Below are positions 29,096 to 39,342 of a DNA stretch of 64,000 nucleotides, piece by piece (within the stretch, counting starts at the first letter, position 1; every line of letters begins with the position of its first letter). The DNA comes from Kluyveromyces lactis (lineage: Eukaryota; Ascomycota; Saccharomycetes; Saccharomycetales; Saccharomycetaceae). The position numbers were made by a program, and so were the translations under genes. Under the pieces are notes generated by a model. The model made no database searches, was not told where the DNA came from, and saw nothing but the letters and a program-made list of their open reading frames with translations. Location of the stretch: positions 186,001 to 250,000 of the forward strand of contig NC_006037.1 of NCBI RefSeq assembly GCF_000002515.2, given 5' to 3'.

Positions 29096-29304
29096 TGCTA
29101 GCTTTTTGTATGTTGCTGCTTATGACAATTGCTTCAGTTTTTTTTAGTGATTTGTTCCCTATCTTTGAATGGATGGCTGCGAGAAACCTAAGGTTAATTT
29201 ACATTATTTTCTTCTTACCAGCCTTACGGGGATCCCCACAGTATATTTCTCATGTGTGGAAAGAAGTACTTGTGATACGTATTCTAAATCAACTTATGGA
29301 TGGG

Positions 29305-30177
29305 TTATTTATCGGTCTTACTAACGTCAGGATAGATGTCAAATCTTCTTTGGAAAGTAACAGGTATAGCTTGTCTTACTTCCTTGATAAGTTGAGGATC
29401 CAATTCGGCGTATACGATCTCTTCACCTTCACCAGCTTCTGCAATGATTTCACCTCTTGGATTAACCACCAAACTATGACCATAAGCCTGATAACCAGAG
29501 CCCCCACTTCTAGCTGGTGAGCACAAGATGGTATAAATCTCGTTGTCGATACTACGAGATCTGGCCAAAAGGTGCCAGTGCATTGGACCGGTGGTAGTGT
29601 TGAAAGCACTTGGATAAATCATAGCAAATGCACCTTTTCTGGCACTAACCATAGCAAGTTCCGGAAATCTCATATCGTAACAGATACCGACACCAAATTT
29701 ACCGATCTTTGGATCATCAATCAACGTATTTTTGTTCCCACCAGATAGAGTAACGGATTCCTTGAAAGTGATACCATTTGGAATATCAATATCGAAAAGA
29801 TGTGCTTTACGATGTGTGCCAATGATCTCACCATCTTCATTAAAGATAAGAGACGTGTTATATATTTTGTCTGTAGAAGGTTCTAGCTCTGGGATGGAAC
29901 CACCAACTAGTGTGACTTTCCATTTGCGAGCAATCTCAGATAACGCTTTCACCGATGTCGCGTCAGGTGTGATTACTTCGGCATATTCTCTGAACTTATC
30001 AACTGCATATGGAGCGTTGAAAAATTCTGGTAACACAACCAGTTTCGTATCCGGTTGTGCATCCATGGCTTTAGCAACGAATTGAGCGGCTCTGCTCAAA
30101 TTCGCACTCTTGTCAGGCGAAGATCCTGCTAACTGAACTAAAGCTACCTTCAACTTAGATTTCAAAACTGCGGACAT
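29305..30177 (-). CDS. NIT3: NIT3, nitrilase-superfamily omega-amidase
   Basis: A 290-residue carbon-nitrogen hydrolase matching NIT3 (YLR351C, 291 residues). Its family (mammalian Nit2/omega-amidase) hydrolyses alpha-ketoglutaramate and alpha-ketosuccinamate to the keto acid plus ammonia. The catalytic triad is intact: Glu51 (VVLPEFFNAPY), Lys124 (THRKAHLFDID) and Cys166 (GVGICYDMRFPEL). The ATG at 30177 is supported by length. The neighbour LUG1 (YLR352W) confirms its ancestral place, but here the D-amino-acid oxidase and KSS1 lie between them. Confidence 0.94.
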   Translation of the reverse strand: MSAVLKSKLKVALVQLAGSSPDKSANLSRAAQFVAKAMDAQPDTKLVVLPEFFNAPYAVDKFREYAEVITPDATSVKALSEIARKWKVTLVGGSIPELEPSTDKIYNTSLIFNEDGEIIGTHRKAHLFDIDIPNGITFKESVTLSGGNKNTLIDDPKIGKFGVGICYDMRFPELAMVSARKGAFAMIYPSAFNTTTGPMHWHLLARSRSIDNEIYTILCSPARSGGSGYQAYGHSLVVNPRGEIIAEAGEGEEIVYAELDPQLIKEVRQAIPVTFQRRFDIYPDVSKTDK

Positions 30178-30565
30178 TATGTATCAATTTCTTGTATTAT
30201 TTGACCAGTTACAATGGAGGATTAATCTTTTGTAATCAAAAGTCGTTCCTAGCGGGGGTGTGACTAAGATTCGGATCTTATTTCTGAGCCTAATTAGATA
30301 TATACATTTATATTTCTCAGAAGAATGCAGCCAAAACGGAATTCATATCTTATCGAGGTTTCACGTGATAGAAAAGTCGTTTGCAAATAATAAACACCAG
30401 CGAGTTAAGGTAAGACGCGATTATATGCGGGCTCGTGCATGCCGGATTGCGACTCAATGTTTGGATTTAAAACATACAACGAACGCTATTTGACAATGAA
30501 AAGATAATTTGTTTTGAATGTTTTTATACTCTTTGACATAATCATAGATACGTAAACTATTCACT
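30178..30565. promoter_or_regulatory. NIT3 promoter / DAO 3' region with Cbf1-type site
   Basis: A 388-bp gap between two minus-strand genes. It holds TCACGTGA at 30361-30368, about 185 bp upstream of NIT3. A 77-codon plus-strand frame here is not supported. Confidence 0.5.
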
Positions 30566-31687
30566 TCATAATTTGCTGGGTCTTTGCTTATCAAAAGCTA
30601 ATGAGACCGCCTTGAAGGCCATACCGAGACCAGATTGGTAACCATACCCGGAGGCTCCATAGTTATGAACCACAACTAGGTGTTCGCTTTCTTCCTTAAT
30701 CTCTTTCTCGACACGAGGACCACCATATCTGCTTGGGCGAAGCCCAGCCGCTATCTTTAAAATTGGTAAATTCTCTGGATTACCAATCTTGGGTAGTAAA
30801 GTTGTGGTTCTTTTCAAGATATCATCAGTTTCTTCCTTGGAAGTGTCCTGTGCATTCCAATTATCAACTTGTAAGAAACCTCCAAGAACTAATTCATGCA
30901 CTTTGCCAGGCCTTGGAATAATGTAAGTTACATAATCTTTACCATATCTCAAACAACTCTCAGCAATGTGAGGAGCACTGATTACGGCCACTTGGCCTCT
31001 AGTAGGGTACAAGTTATGATCAGCAACACCACTCAACTTCTTGGAGCCTAGCCCAGTACAATTGAAGACAACGTGAGTACCGTTATCAGTTTTAGAAGCT
31101 TTGTTGGCAAACGATTTTGCTTGTGCGATATGAGTCAACTTTTGCTTCAAGAAACGCACATTATGCTTCTGTTTCAAGAAGTTAGCCAAGTTTACTATGA
31201 ATACTGGACAATTGAAGTTCCATGAGTTGAAAGCGATACCAAATTGGGCTCCCTCAGGTTTGAATTTTGCAAGTTCTTCCTTCGATAGGACCTTATACTC
31301 TTCCAAATATTGGCTCAAGGAATTAATCTTGGCCTTGGGAGGCTGGTAATCCCATAATTCCGTGGATGGTCTGCGAGCTAATCCTAACCACTCTGCATCT
31401 TTACCCTTGTAGAAATCCAGTAATTTTTCACTTAAAGTAGGTAAATTCTCATACGTGAACCTATCATACCACATGACGTTTTTATCATCAGGTGAAATAC
31501 AAGACCAAACACCACCTGCCCATGGACTAGTATAACCAGTGGGTGACTGGTCACCTGGTAAGTAATCTGCCACAATGCAGATATTTTCACCCGGAACGCC
31601 GTACAATTCGGTCAAACAGTACGTGACGTACAAACCAGAAATACCTGCACCAACAACAGTGATCAATGGCTGAGATTTGTTAGACAT
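30566..31687 (-). CDS. D-amino-acid oxidase (FAD), peroxisomal
   Basis: A 373-residue flavoprotein of the DAAO/D-aspartate oxidase family. It oxidises D-amino acids to alpha-keto acids, ammonia and hydrogen peroxide. The FAD-binding motif ITVVGAGISGLYVTY is at residues 9-23. DYLPGDQSPTGYTSPWAGG (about 50-68) is the conserved flavin-site loop. FNCTGLGSKKLSGV marks the second flavin region. The substrate carboxylate Arg sits in AAGLRPSRYGGPRVE, followed by VVHNYGASGYGYQSGLG. The C-terminus is SKL, a perfect PTS1, so the peroxide is made next to catalase. S. cerevisiae has no ortholog. The first ATG is at 31687; the frame is open to a TTG eight codons earlier. It sits two genes from the tRNA and directly upstream of NIT3 on the same strand. 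Confidence 0.92.
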   Translation of the reverse strand: MSNKSQPLITVVGAGISGLYVTYCLTELYGVPGENICIVADYLPGDQSPTGYTSPWAGGVWSCISPDDKNVMWYDRFTYENLPTLSEKLLDFYKGKDAEWLGLARRPSTELWDYQPPKAKINSLSQYLEEYKVLSKEELAKFKPEGAQFGIAFNSWNFNCPVFIVNLANFLKQKHNVRFLKQKLTHIAQAKSFANKASKTDNGTHVVFNCTGLGSKKLSGVADHNLYPTRGQVAVISAPHIAESCLRYGKDYVTYIIPRPGKVHELVLGGFLQVDNWNAQDTSKEETDDILKRTTTLLPKIGNPENLPILKIAAGLRPSRYGGPRVEKEIKEESEHLVVVHNYGASGYGYQSGLGMAFKAVSLAFDKQRPSKL

Positions 31688-32591
31688 GTCATTTGATAAT
31701 TTCAGGCTCAAATAAAGCTTACTGATGAAATTGTGACTTTCACCGCTATAGATATATTCAGTAGATGTTTTACTCTACTATAGAAACTGGGAATGCTCAA
31801 GTAAGTGATCTGCCAATTGGCTGTTTCCTACTTCAAACTGAAACTAGGTTGGAAAACTTTACTGAGGAAAGAGAATCTCAATCCCATGTCCCTTCACTTA
31901 TGTATGTTACCGATGACAAACCATGCTATTCTGACAAACGCGCTGCCTCGACCCCACCTATCTTAGATATCACTTCCAGCTCATTTACAGTCAAGTCATG
32001 TTGCCTTCTCTCGAGGAACTACCATTTAAGGTAACTCGAAAAATCTGTAAATCCACGTTGCGGTCTTAGCTATTCCCTTATCAATTCTCTGTTAACTTTA
32101 ACTATGACTTTCAGTTCACCTATCGGGAAATGAGTTCCGCAGATTTACCCGCATGGATCCAATTTATGCTCAGTCGCAGTGGTAACAACCGACAGAACAT
32201 GTGTGAAACTGCACTTTCTTGAACGGTGAAGCGCATTGCGGTATGTCCGAGCAGTGATGTGTATTATAAGTCACATGACTGACACCGGGGTAACATTTTT
32301 TCAGGTTTCGAGATTGGATGGAATGTTCACCAACATGAAACAAAGATTCAAGGACGAAACATTCTTTATCTGGACGACATGGAACGTCGCGCATTGTGTC
32401 AACTCAATGGGATACTTAAGGCGCCGAGTCAACGCTCGGGAATGACGATAAAGGATTCCCATCCAGAGTTTTGCAATTGGACGCTATAGGTATATATAAT
32501 ATTTAATCCTTAGTGGGGGGAAACTAAATCTATAATAGTGGAATAGCAGAGATCATTATAACAAGCAAACCGGAGATCTAACAGCATAGAG
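31688..32591. other. Divergent intergenic region DAO-KSS1
   Basis: A 904-bp gap. An 89-codon frame (31765-32034) and two shorter ones lack recognisable features. A consensus Ste12 element lies at 32335-32342. A GT-rich CACCGGGGTAACA stretch (about 32283) is Reb1-like but not exact. Confidence 0.5.
32335..32342 (+). promoter_or_regulatory. Ste12-type pheromone response element upstream of KSS1
   Basis: ATGAAACA, the consensus PRE, lies about 250 bp upstream of KSS1. KSS1 activates Ste12 in S. cerevisiae, so this would be a feedback site. An imperfect second copy (CGAAACA) follows about 15 bp later. Single-site predictions are weak. Confidence 0.4.
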
Positions 32592-33680
32592 ATGCCACGA
32601 ACAATCACGTATGATATCCCATCCCATTATCAACTAGTAGATCTGGTTGGTGAGGGAGCATATGGTACAGTTTGCTCTGCGATACATAAGCCAACAAACA
32701 CGAAAGTTGCAATTAAAAAGATACAGCCGTTTAGCAGATCGATGTTTGTTACCAGGACGTTACGGGAGTTGAAACTGTTGAAATTCTTTCATTCGCATGA
32801 AAATATCATATCGGTCTTGGATATAGTACGTCCGACGTCATGGCATAAATTTGAAGCAGTTTATCTTGTACAAGAGTTGATGGAAACGGATTTGCAGAAG
32901 ATTATCAACCAACAAAATTTATCAGAGGATCATATCCAATATTTCGTTTATCAAATACTAAGGGCTTTAAAATCGCTACATTCGGCACAAGTAATCCATA
33001 GGGATTTGAAACCAAGTAATTTGTTACTGAATAGCAATTGTGATCTCAAAGTGTGTGATTTTGGGTTGGCTCGTTGCCTGGCATCGAGTGATCAATCAAG
33101 AGAGAATATGGTGGGTTTCATGACAGAATATGTAGCTACCAGATGGTATAGGGCTCCAGAAATCATGTTGTCCTTCCAAGAATACACAACTGCAATGGAT
33201 ATCTGGTCATGTGGATGTATACTAGCAGAAATGATCATGGGTAAGCCGCTTTTCCCAGGTAAAGATTACCACCATCAACTCTGGATCATCTTAGAAGTTT
33301 TAGGGTCTCCAACTTTGGAAGACTTTGAACAAATCAAGAGTAAAAGGGCAAAAGAATACATATCTCAACTACCCATGAAGAAAGGTATACCCTGGGCTAA
33401 TGTGTTAAATAAAGAAGTTAACCCTCTTGCTATCGATTTATTGTCCAAGATGCTAACTTTCAACCCAGACAAGAGGATCAGTGCAGTTGAAGCGTTGGAA
33501 CATCCATATTTGGCAACATATCATGATCCAGATGACGAGCCAGATTATCCCCAACTAAACCTTGAAGACAATTTTTGGAAAATTGACAACGAGGCCCGCG
33601 ATAAAAACGAGGAAGACGATATTCCACTGGAACTGTTGAAAAAGATGCTTTATGGTGAAGTTATGAAGCCTCTAAATTGA
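32592..33680 (+). CDS. KSS1: KSS1, mating/filamentation MAP kinase
   Basis: A 362-residue ERK-type MAP kinase closest to KSS1 (YGR040W, 368 residues) rather than FUS3. The opening TITYDIPSHYQLVDLVGEGAYGTVCSAIHKPTN matches KSS1, and the activation segment LASSDQSRENMVGFMTEYVATRWYRAPE is KSS1-like. Catalytic residues are intact: Lys42, HRDLKPSN (136-143), DFG (156-158) and the TEY dual phosphorylation site Thr178-Tyr180. Substrates expected from the family are Ste12 and the Dig repressors. KSS1 next to LUG1 and BUD8/9 is the interleaved ancestral order of YGR040W with YLR352W and YLR353W. Confidence 0.95.
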   Translation: MPRTITYDIPSHYQLVDLVGEGAYGTVCSAIHKPTNTKVAIKKIQPFSRSMFVTRTLRELKLLKFFHSHENIISVLDIVRPTSWHKFEAVYLVQELMETDLQKIINQQNLSEDHIQYFVYQILRALKSLHSAQVIHRDLKPSNLLLNSNCDLKVCDFGLARCLASSDQSRENMVGFMTEYVATRWYRAPEIMLSFQEYTTAMDIWSCGCILAEMIMGKPLFPGKDYHHQLWIILEVLGSPTLEDFEQIKSKRAKEYISQLPMKKGIPWANVLNKEVNPLAIDLLSKMLTFNPDKRISAVEALEHPYLATYHDPDDEPDYPQLNLEDNFWKIDNEARDKNEEDDIPLELLKKMLYGEVMKPLN

Positions 33681-34145
33681 TATGTTCGATATTCTATGAA
33701 CTAAAAAAAAACTATCCGCATAGTCTTTGAATGAATGTACTGAGACTCAAGGATTTTACGTTTCATGGGTACTTCTCATTAGGACGCCTAGTCTGTCAAA
33801 TTGAGGAAAAGTAATACAAGAATTCTCATACTCATATTAGACAATCATATAGTTAATTACATAACTAAGTAAAGCTACGAATAACCACATCACGTTTTTC
33901 ATACTCTTTGATCCCTTATGAACCTTAAGTGTACTTTATGCCCTGAAATGAAAAATAAAGTAGCGATATAATTAGAATGAACAAGAACTTGAACAAAAGA
34001 CCCGCATCAATAGAAGAAAAAATGAAAACCAAAGTGGATCTTAAAGAAATCATCAAGAGCACCAAAACAGGTGCAAATAGCTTTAAGGATTGGTGAAGTG
34101 TATAAAACGTGTTATTCGGGGCTCGCATATCATAATTCGTTCAAT
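33681..34145. other. Intergenic region KSS1-LUG1
   Basis: 465 bp between tandem plus-strand genes. The last 75 bases are open in the LUG1 frame from a GTG but have no ATG. No other element recognised. Confidence 0.45.
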
Positions 34146-36500
34146 ATGATCAGTGAAACATCGACGATGCGGTTACCTTCAGAGATAGTCTATGAAATCT
34201 TATCATACCAGTTCAAGGATCTTATGTCTAATGATCACTCAGCTACTAGTGAGAAATATCACTCCAATATCAAAACTTTCTTAGGATCGAACTCTACTGT
34301 TAACAGGACATTCCATCATGTATGCAGAGTACTCATTTATAGATATTTGAACTTTACTACAGCAAGGTCATTCCACAAGCTTTTAAACACTTTAAAAGAG
34401 GATGATCCTGGATTAAGAAAGTTGGTAGAGGTAGCAGACTTTCAAGAGTTAACATCGATTGGTCTTGGACGGACTGGAGAAATGAATAGGATGATCAAAA
34501 ACCTCACAAATGAAACTCTTTGGGAATTCTTATTATTGACCAAAAATACGCTAAGGGAATTTCTAGCCAGTGAGCATATTCAGGGAGATATAGACGAGAG
34601 GATAGTCCATTTCTTACTTTCTCCTGGAACAGTGTTGAGTGTGGTAGATTTCTGTGGATGTTCCGGATCCGTTTTCACAAAACAGTTTGTTACAGCAGTA
34701 GAAAAGATGGCGGCACACCCAAGTTCTCGTGAAAACTTTCAGATTACATGTCTAGGTTTGAATGACTGTACAGACATTCCAGATAATACCCTTTCAAAGC
34801 TATTGAACCTTCTGCCGGAGTTACAGAAGTTAGATTTAACGCATACTGCTATTGACGATGGTACTCTAATAAATAATTTACCACATTGGAAAAATTTGAC
34901 ACATTTATCCTTTGGAGAATGTTTGCAATTGACGCCAAGAGGAATTTTGGAGTTCTTTTCATACCATCCAGCTGTAACAGATGAAAATAACAATAGTACG
35001 CTACAATGGCTAAACGTGCAAGTGCATCCACATACGTCAACATGGACCGATACGCAGACATTGTTTTTGTTAAAGAAGTTATGTCAATATGGACACAATA
35101 AAACGTTGGAATACCTTAACATCGGAGGACTGCCATTGCACTATTCAGATGACCGCACGCTAATCAAAACTCCGCACTATTATCAGTGCCATGATTCCTT
35201 ACAGTTTATAAAGTTGAATTTTCCAGCATTGAAAAGTTTGAATATAAAGGATACTAATGTACCTTACGATAGAATAATACAGTTCCTATCACCTGTTCAT
35301 GATAGTGACATCGAGGTTGAACAAAAGTTAAAATTTTTAAATATCTCGAACAACTCCTATATTAATCGATGGACCATCCAGGATCCTGCATTATTCACAT
35401 GTTCCGATTCTTTAGTGTCATTGGAATTATCATTTGACTCTTGGCAGCAGATTGAAAACCTGAATGATCGTCATGAATTGAACTGTTTCAAAAACAAGAC
35501 TGGAAGAACATCAATTATTCAAGATATAAAGAACATGGAAAGCGTCAAATGGAAATGTTACATCGATTCATCTTATGGTAGAAGGTATTGGCTATACAAG
35601 TGTGACCCATATTTGAATCGTGAAAATATCGACCAAGCAGCCTCATTGACCAGATACGATTCCGATGGGAGAAAGATCATTGAGATCGTAAAGCAACCCG
35701 ACTTTCTTAAATTCGCCCAAAACAAGATCATGTTAGGATGTGGTATTGTTCCAATGAATTCTGCAAGAAGAAGATTAATATATAAAGACATGAAACCTCC
35801 AATTTCAAGATTTTTCAATAGAGATGGCCGGTTCGCCACACCAGGCACACACGCAATGCCTATTCTCTCACCAAGACTCCCACCTGGTGGATGGAGGCTT
35901 ATCAGAAATGATGACGAGGATACTACTACAGAAGATGACGCAAGTACAATTGAAGAGAATAGTCCAATAATCCATAACTCGTTCCAATCGCTTACTTCGA
36001 TTCCCGAGACGCGCCCACCTCTTGTGCGAGAAAACACAAGAGATGCCATCTACTGGGACAGATCCGCAACCTCTGCAGATCCCACTCTTACGGAAAGTGA
36101 ATACGAGAATGCTGAAACGGACTATGATTATTTGAACGATCCTGAACTTCAGAGAAGAAGATCACAGATGAGCTTGTTCAATAGTTATCATCGTTCTTCT
36201 TCCAAAAATAACCTCAACAACAACAATAACGGTAACACATCCAATCTGACGAATGCATTCAAGCAACACTCACAGTCTCAATCTCAATCCCAAACGTCTT
36301 TGCCACACTACTTGTCCACTCCTTCTTCTGAACACTATAAAAAAAACGACAAAAACAAACTAAGTGCAGATTACGTTTATGACCCTAATGAACCAGAAAT
36401 GAACAAGCGGTACCGTATCCACTACGAGCAACTGCAAGAATACAAAGTATTTGGCACTGTGGAACGCGGAATGTATCGCTACTATTCTCTCAAGACTTAA
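34146..36500 (+). CDS. LUG1: LUG1-like F-box protein with leucine-rich repeats
   Basis: A 784-residue protein matching YLR352W/LUG1 (807 residues), an F-box adaptor of SCF ubiquitin ligases. The F-box is at the N-terminus (MRLPSEIVYEILSYQFKDLM, about residues 8-27). A leucine-rich-repeat region follows (about 180-440; LPELQKLDLTHTAIDDG, KNLTHLSFGECLQLTPRGI, LKSLNIKDTNVPYDRI). The C-terminal third is acidic, then Asn-rich and Gln/Ser-repetitive (QSQSQSQ). The frame is open upstream to a GTG at 34071; the first ATG is 34146 and another at 34167 is possible. The degradation target is not evident from sequence. Confidence 0.87.
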   Translation: MISETSTMRLPSEIVYEILSYQFKDLMSNDHSATSEKYHSNIKTFLGSNSTVNRTFHHVCRVLIYRYLNFTTARSFHKLLNTLKEDDPGLRKLVEVADFQELTSIGLGRTGEMNRMIKNLTNETLWEFLLLTKNTLREFLASEHIQGDIDERIVHFLLSPGTVLSVVDFCGCSGSVFTKQFVTAVEKMAAHPSSRENFQITCLGLNDCTDIPDNTLSKLLNLLPELQKLDLTHTAIDDGTLINNLPHWKNLTHLSFGECLQLTPRGILEFFSYHPAVTDENNNSTLQWLNVQVHPHTSTWTDTQTLFLLKKLCQYGHNKTLEYLNIGGLPLHYSDDRTLIKTPHYYQCHDSLQFIKLNFPALKSLNIKDTNVPYDRIIQFLSPVHDSDIEVEQKLKFLNISNNSYINRWTIQDPALFTCSDSLVSLELSFDSWQQIENLNDRHELNCFKNKTGRTSIIQDIKNMESVKWKCYIDSSYGRRYWLYKCDPYLNRENIDQAASLTRYDSDGRKIIEIVKQPDFLKFAQNKIMLGCGIVPMNSARRRLIYKDMKPPISRFFNRDGRFATPGTHAMPILSPRLPPGGWRLIRNDDEDTTTEDDASTIEENSPIIHNSFQSLTSIPETRPPLVRENTRDAIYWDRSATSADPTLTESEYENAETDYDYLNDPELQRRRSQMSLFNSYHRSSSKNNLNNNNNGNTSNLTNAFKQHSQSQSQSQTSLPHYLSTPSSEHYKKNDKNKLSADYVYDPNEPEMNKRYRIHYEQLQEYKVFGTVERGMYRYYSLKT

Positions 36501-37317
36501 TCAAGCTTGCCCTTTTTTATGTAAATTGTGAATCATTTGTGACAAATCGCATATACTGTGTCTAGAGAAATTTAAATTTAATAATAAATACACCTCACAT
36601 CACGCTCGCACAAAGTTTGCGGGCCTCTTATGCAACCCAGTGCTGGTACCTGCATCCCGTCCTATAGCTTCCTTTGTGCAGTTTGGCCATAGACACAGTC
36701 AGGGTAGCTGACTGGCAGTTCATTACTATACCTAATTGGGAAATAAATAAACAAAAGGCAACTGTTATGCCTTTTCTGTTCACCCCATTGCTGGGTTCGT
36801 AGGAGCTTTTTTTTTTTAGTGCACGATTGTCTCTCGAGAATGAAAAAAAGTGCAATTTAACGACAGGTACTTTCGACTGGCTTCTTTTGGGAAAACCTGA
36901 TCTAGTAAGAGATGCAAATAGTTTATATTTAGTGTTACAGTGAGTAATATCTGCATTGAGCACTGTGTGTTAGAAAAAACAATCTAAAGACACTGCATAC
37001 CAGCATCTTTCCTCCTTTCCTTTGTTGTCTCCTCATCTTGGAATCACTTTCACAGGCTCATCAACAACCTCACCAGACTTAATTTACAATCAGTAATTAT
37101 TGAACTGAAGGTAATCTGCTTCTTTTATGAGTATATTATAGAGAGACCTCGTTCGTTTTTGCAAGCAGAAACTATCTCGCCTCAGCCAGGGATCAATCAT
37201 CCAAGTGTTGTAAGTCCGTGATCCACCCGTGTTCAAGAAAACCTTCCTCTCATTTTACGAGCTCAGTGTGCAAGCACGCTCATTATTAAACTCCTTTACT
37301 GTCCGAAGAACTAAGCT
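36501..37317. other. Long promoter of the BUD8/BUD9 gene
   Basis: An 817-bp gap. It contains a 10-T tract near 36808 and several CT-rich stretches near 37010-37040 typical of long yeast 5' leaders. A 111-codon minus-strand frame (36628-36963) is not supported. Confidence 0.45.
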
Positions 37318-38913
37318 ATGGTTTCACTTAGTGAGAACGAGGATGTCAGCAGTTCGTCTGGAGGAAGCGTAGAAGATGAGATACTACGTAGACCTTTAAG
37401 GCAGGATTCCTTTTTCAAAGAAGAACATCTGATAAGCACCGGATCAAGAACTGGTACCGAGTTTAGTGTTATACTAAATGATACATATATCCCGGAGAGC
37501 AGCGATGAGAGCAAAGATAGATCAATCAGCATGGAGGGACCGAGCGTTGCTTATTCAAAGGTCTCACATTCGTTTTCCAACTCTAATTCGAATTCGAACT
37601 CTTCCACATCATCCAAACAGAGGAAACTAGCAAATAACAGAAACTCACAATACATGAGACTATCCCTCAACTCTACGAGTTCTGGATCTGCACACTCAAC
37701 GCCTCTGATAGGAGTAAATTTGCAATCAGACAAATTCTCGAGCGCAAATACCAGTAGGGACACAGTCAATACAGAAGCATTATTGGATCCCAGAAGATCT
37801 TTCAGCAACACGCCGCTGGTACATAGTACACAGACTGAGAGTCCTCAGTTGTCAACCTCAAATGATGTTGGGAATGCTACCTTCCCACAGGACTCAAGCA
37901 GAGACAATGCTGAAAATATGAAAAGATCATCTAAGGCAGTTTCCACACCTGCTTTAGGTTCATCGGATCAGGTATTAGACGAAAGAATTGTAGAAGAAAC
38001 CGAAAGTGACGAGACCTCCGATAAAAAAAATCGAACCTCATCGTTTTATCCAGCACATACAGAATCACTGCAAGCGGATGAGACCCATGATATCATTGAT
38101 GACTATGAATATGGCGATACGAAACCAGCCATTGAAGAAGCCGTTAAATTATTTAAAATGGAAGCGAGAAGGGCAAATCTTCTTGAGTTGAACCACGGGG
38201 ACAACAAAAATTTACATAGAAGACAGACATCTTTGTTATCAAGTATACTAGTGCCGCCTCCCAAGTCAGCAAGCAAGTCTTCACCAGCAGAGGGAAATTC
38301 TCAAGAGCCAAAAACACTAATACCTGCCTTGAGAAAAGTAAGCGGAAGCTCAACTCCTACGGCAAGACAAGGCCAGTTCCAACCGTATGAAGAGCAAACG
38401 GCTAATGTCAACCCATTCATAGCACCAATTCCTGCACAACCAACATCCGTGCCCATTGAAAGAGAAATAAGCAATCATGATTATGAGAGTGATGCACTTC
38501 ACTACATTAGAGCATCGAGGAAAAGACTTGATGAATTTAACGACATGGAAAGAAACCTACCAATGCAAAGGGTAGACGTATCATCAGTCAATAGTGAAAA
38601 ATCCAAGATATCAGCTTGGTCTCAATTTTCCGATCTATTCAGCATCACTAGACTACTTTGCTTATTCTTGACATGTCTAATAGTACCTCCACTTTTCTTC
38701 TTCATTGGATTTGGCGAAGTTACAGGCTTTGATGATGAGAAACTGATGAAGTTCATAATGCACAGCCAGCACCGTTACGGATTGATGCCAGGCTTTATTT
38801 GGGCGGTAGATTTAAGTTGGATAAGGCGAATTTTCATCATATCTGGCTTTCTCGAGACAGTCGTTTTATTCGCATGCATAGGTGTAGGATTTGGGGTTGG
38901 ATTATCTAGATGA
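37318..38913 (+). CDS. BUD8: BUD8/BUD9-type bipolar bud-site landmark protein
   Basis: A 531-residue membrane protein, the single pre-duplication ortholog of BUD8 (YLR353W) and BUD9 (YGR041W), cortical tags for distal and proximal poles in bipolar budding. The long N-terminal part (1-440) is Ser/Asn-rich and likely glycosylated outside the cell, with an SNSNSNS run at about 86-93. The family block DALHYIRASRKRLDEFNDMERNLPMQRVDVSSVNS comes at about 398-432. Two C-terminal membrane spans (about 443-467 and 502-525) flank a conserved loop. The choice of BUD8 as symbol is for convenience, since the gene predates the pair. Confidence 0.88.
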   Translation: MVSLSENEDVSSSSGGSVEDEILRRPLRQDSFFKEEHLISTGSRTGTEFSVILNDTYIPESSDESKDRSISMEGPSVAYSKVSHSFSNSNSNSNSSTSSKQRKLANNRNSQYMRLSLNSTSSGSAHSTPLIGVNLQSDKFSSANTSRDTVNTEALLDPRRSFSNTPLVHSTQTESPQLSTSNDVGNATFPQDSSRDNAENMKRSSKAVSTPALGSSDQVLDERIVEETESDETSDKKNRTSSFYPAHTESLQADETHDIIDDYEYGDTKPAIEEAVKLFKMEARRANLLELNHGDNKNLHRRQTSLLSSILVPPPKSASKSSPAEGNSQEPKTLIPALRKVSGSSTPTARQGQFQPYEEQTANVNPFIAPIPAQPTSVPIEREISNHDYESDALHYIRASRKRLDEFNDMERNLPMQRVDVSSVNSEKSKISAWSQFSDLFSITRLLCLFLTCLIVPPLFFFIGFGEVTGFDDEKLMKFIMHSQHRYGLMPGFIWAVDLSWIRRIFIISGFLETVVLFACIGVGFGVGLSR

Positions 38914-39342
38914 CACAGCATGTTTTATTAAGTTAATCACCACAGGGTAAGCATAGCACATTCCTATCAAGAGACCAGTCACCAGATAACGTTTTGGAAT
39001 CTCAATCGAACGCTAAATACTCCAATAACATAACACCGAAGGAAGAACATACAGCATTTCCAATTAAATCAGAGATCATCCAACCATACCCTCCAAACAC
39101 ATTAAATTCGCACCTGATGATGTTCTTAAATGTTTATATAAATAATGTCTTTTCACTTTTATAAACCACGATTAATTGTAGTTACAATATTTGATTTCAA
39201 TCTTTGCTCAGAGATACTTTAATCAACAATTTGTTGCGGCAACGATGAAACAAATCGAAAACAATTTAAACGGCAAAAGACTTGTAGTAAAGCCAGTCCT
39301 ACCGGTACTACTCCTGCGGATCTAAAATAAAGTGTTAACTAT
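38914..39342. promoter_or_regulatory. MTE1 promoter with PRE-like element
   Basis: A 429-bp gap. ATGAAACA, identical to the Ste12 consensus, is at 39245-39252, about 90 bp from MTE1. Functional meaning is uncertain. Nothing else seen. Confidence 0.35.

Noticed and set aside
31765-32034. 89-codon frame divergent from DAO
   Set aside because: Ser/Thr-rich composition without motifs, lying in a promoter; not supportable.
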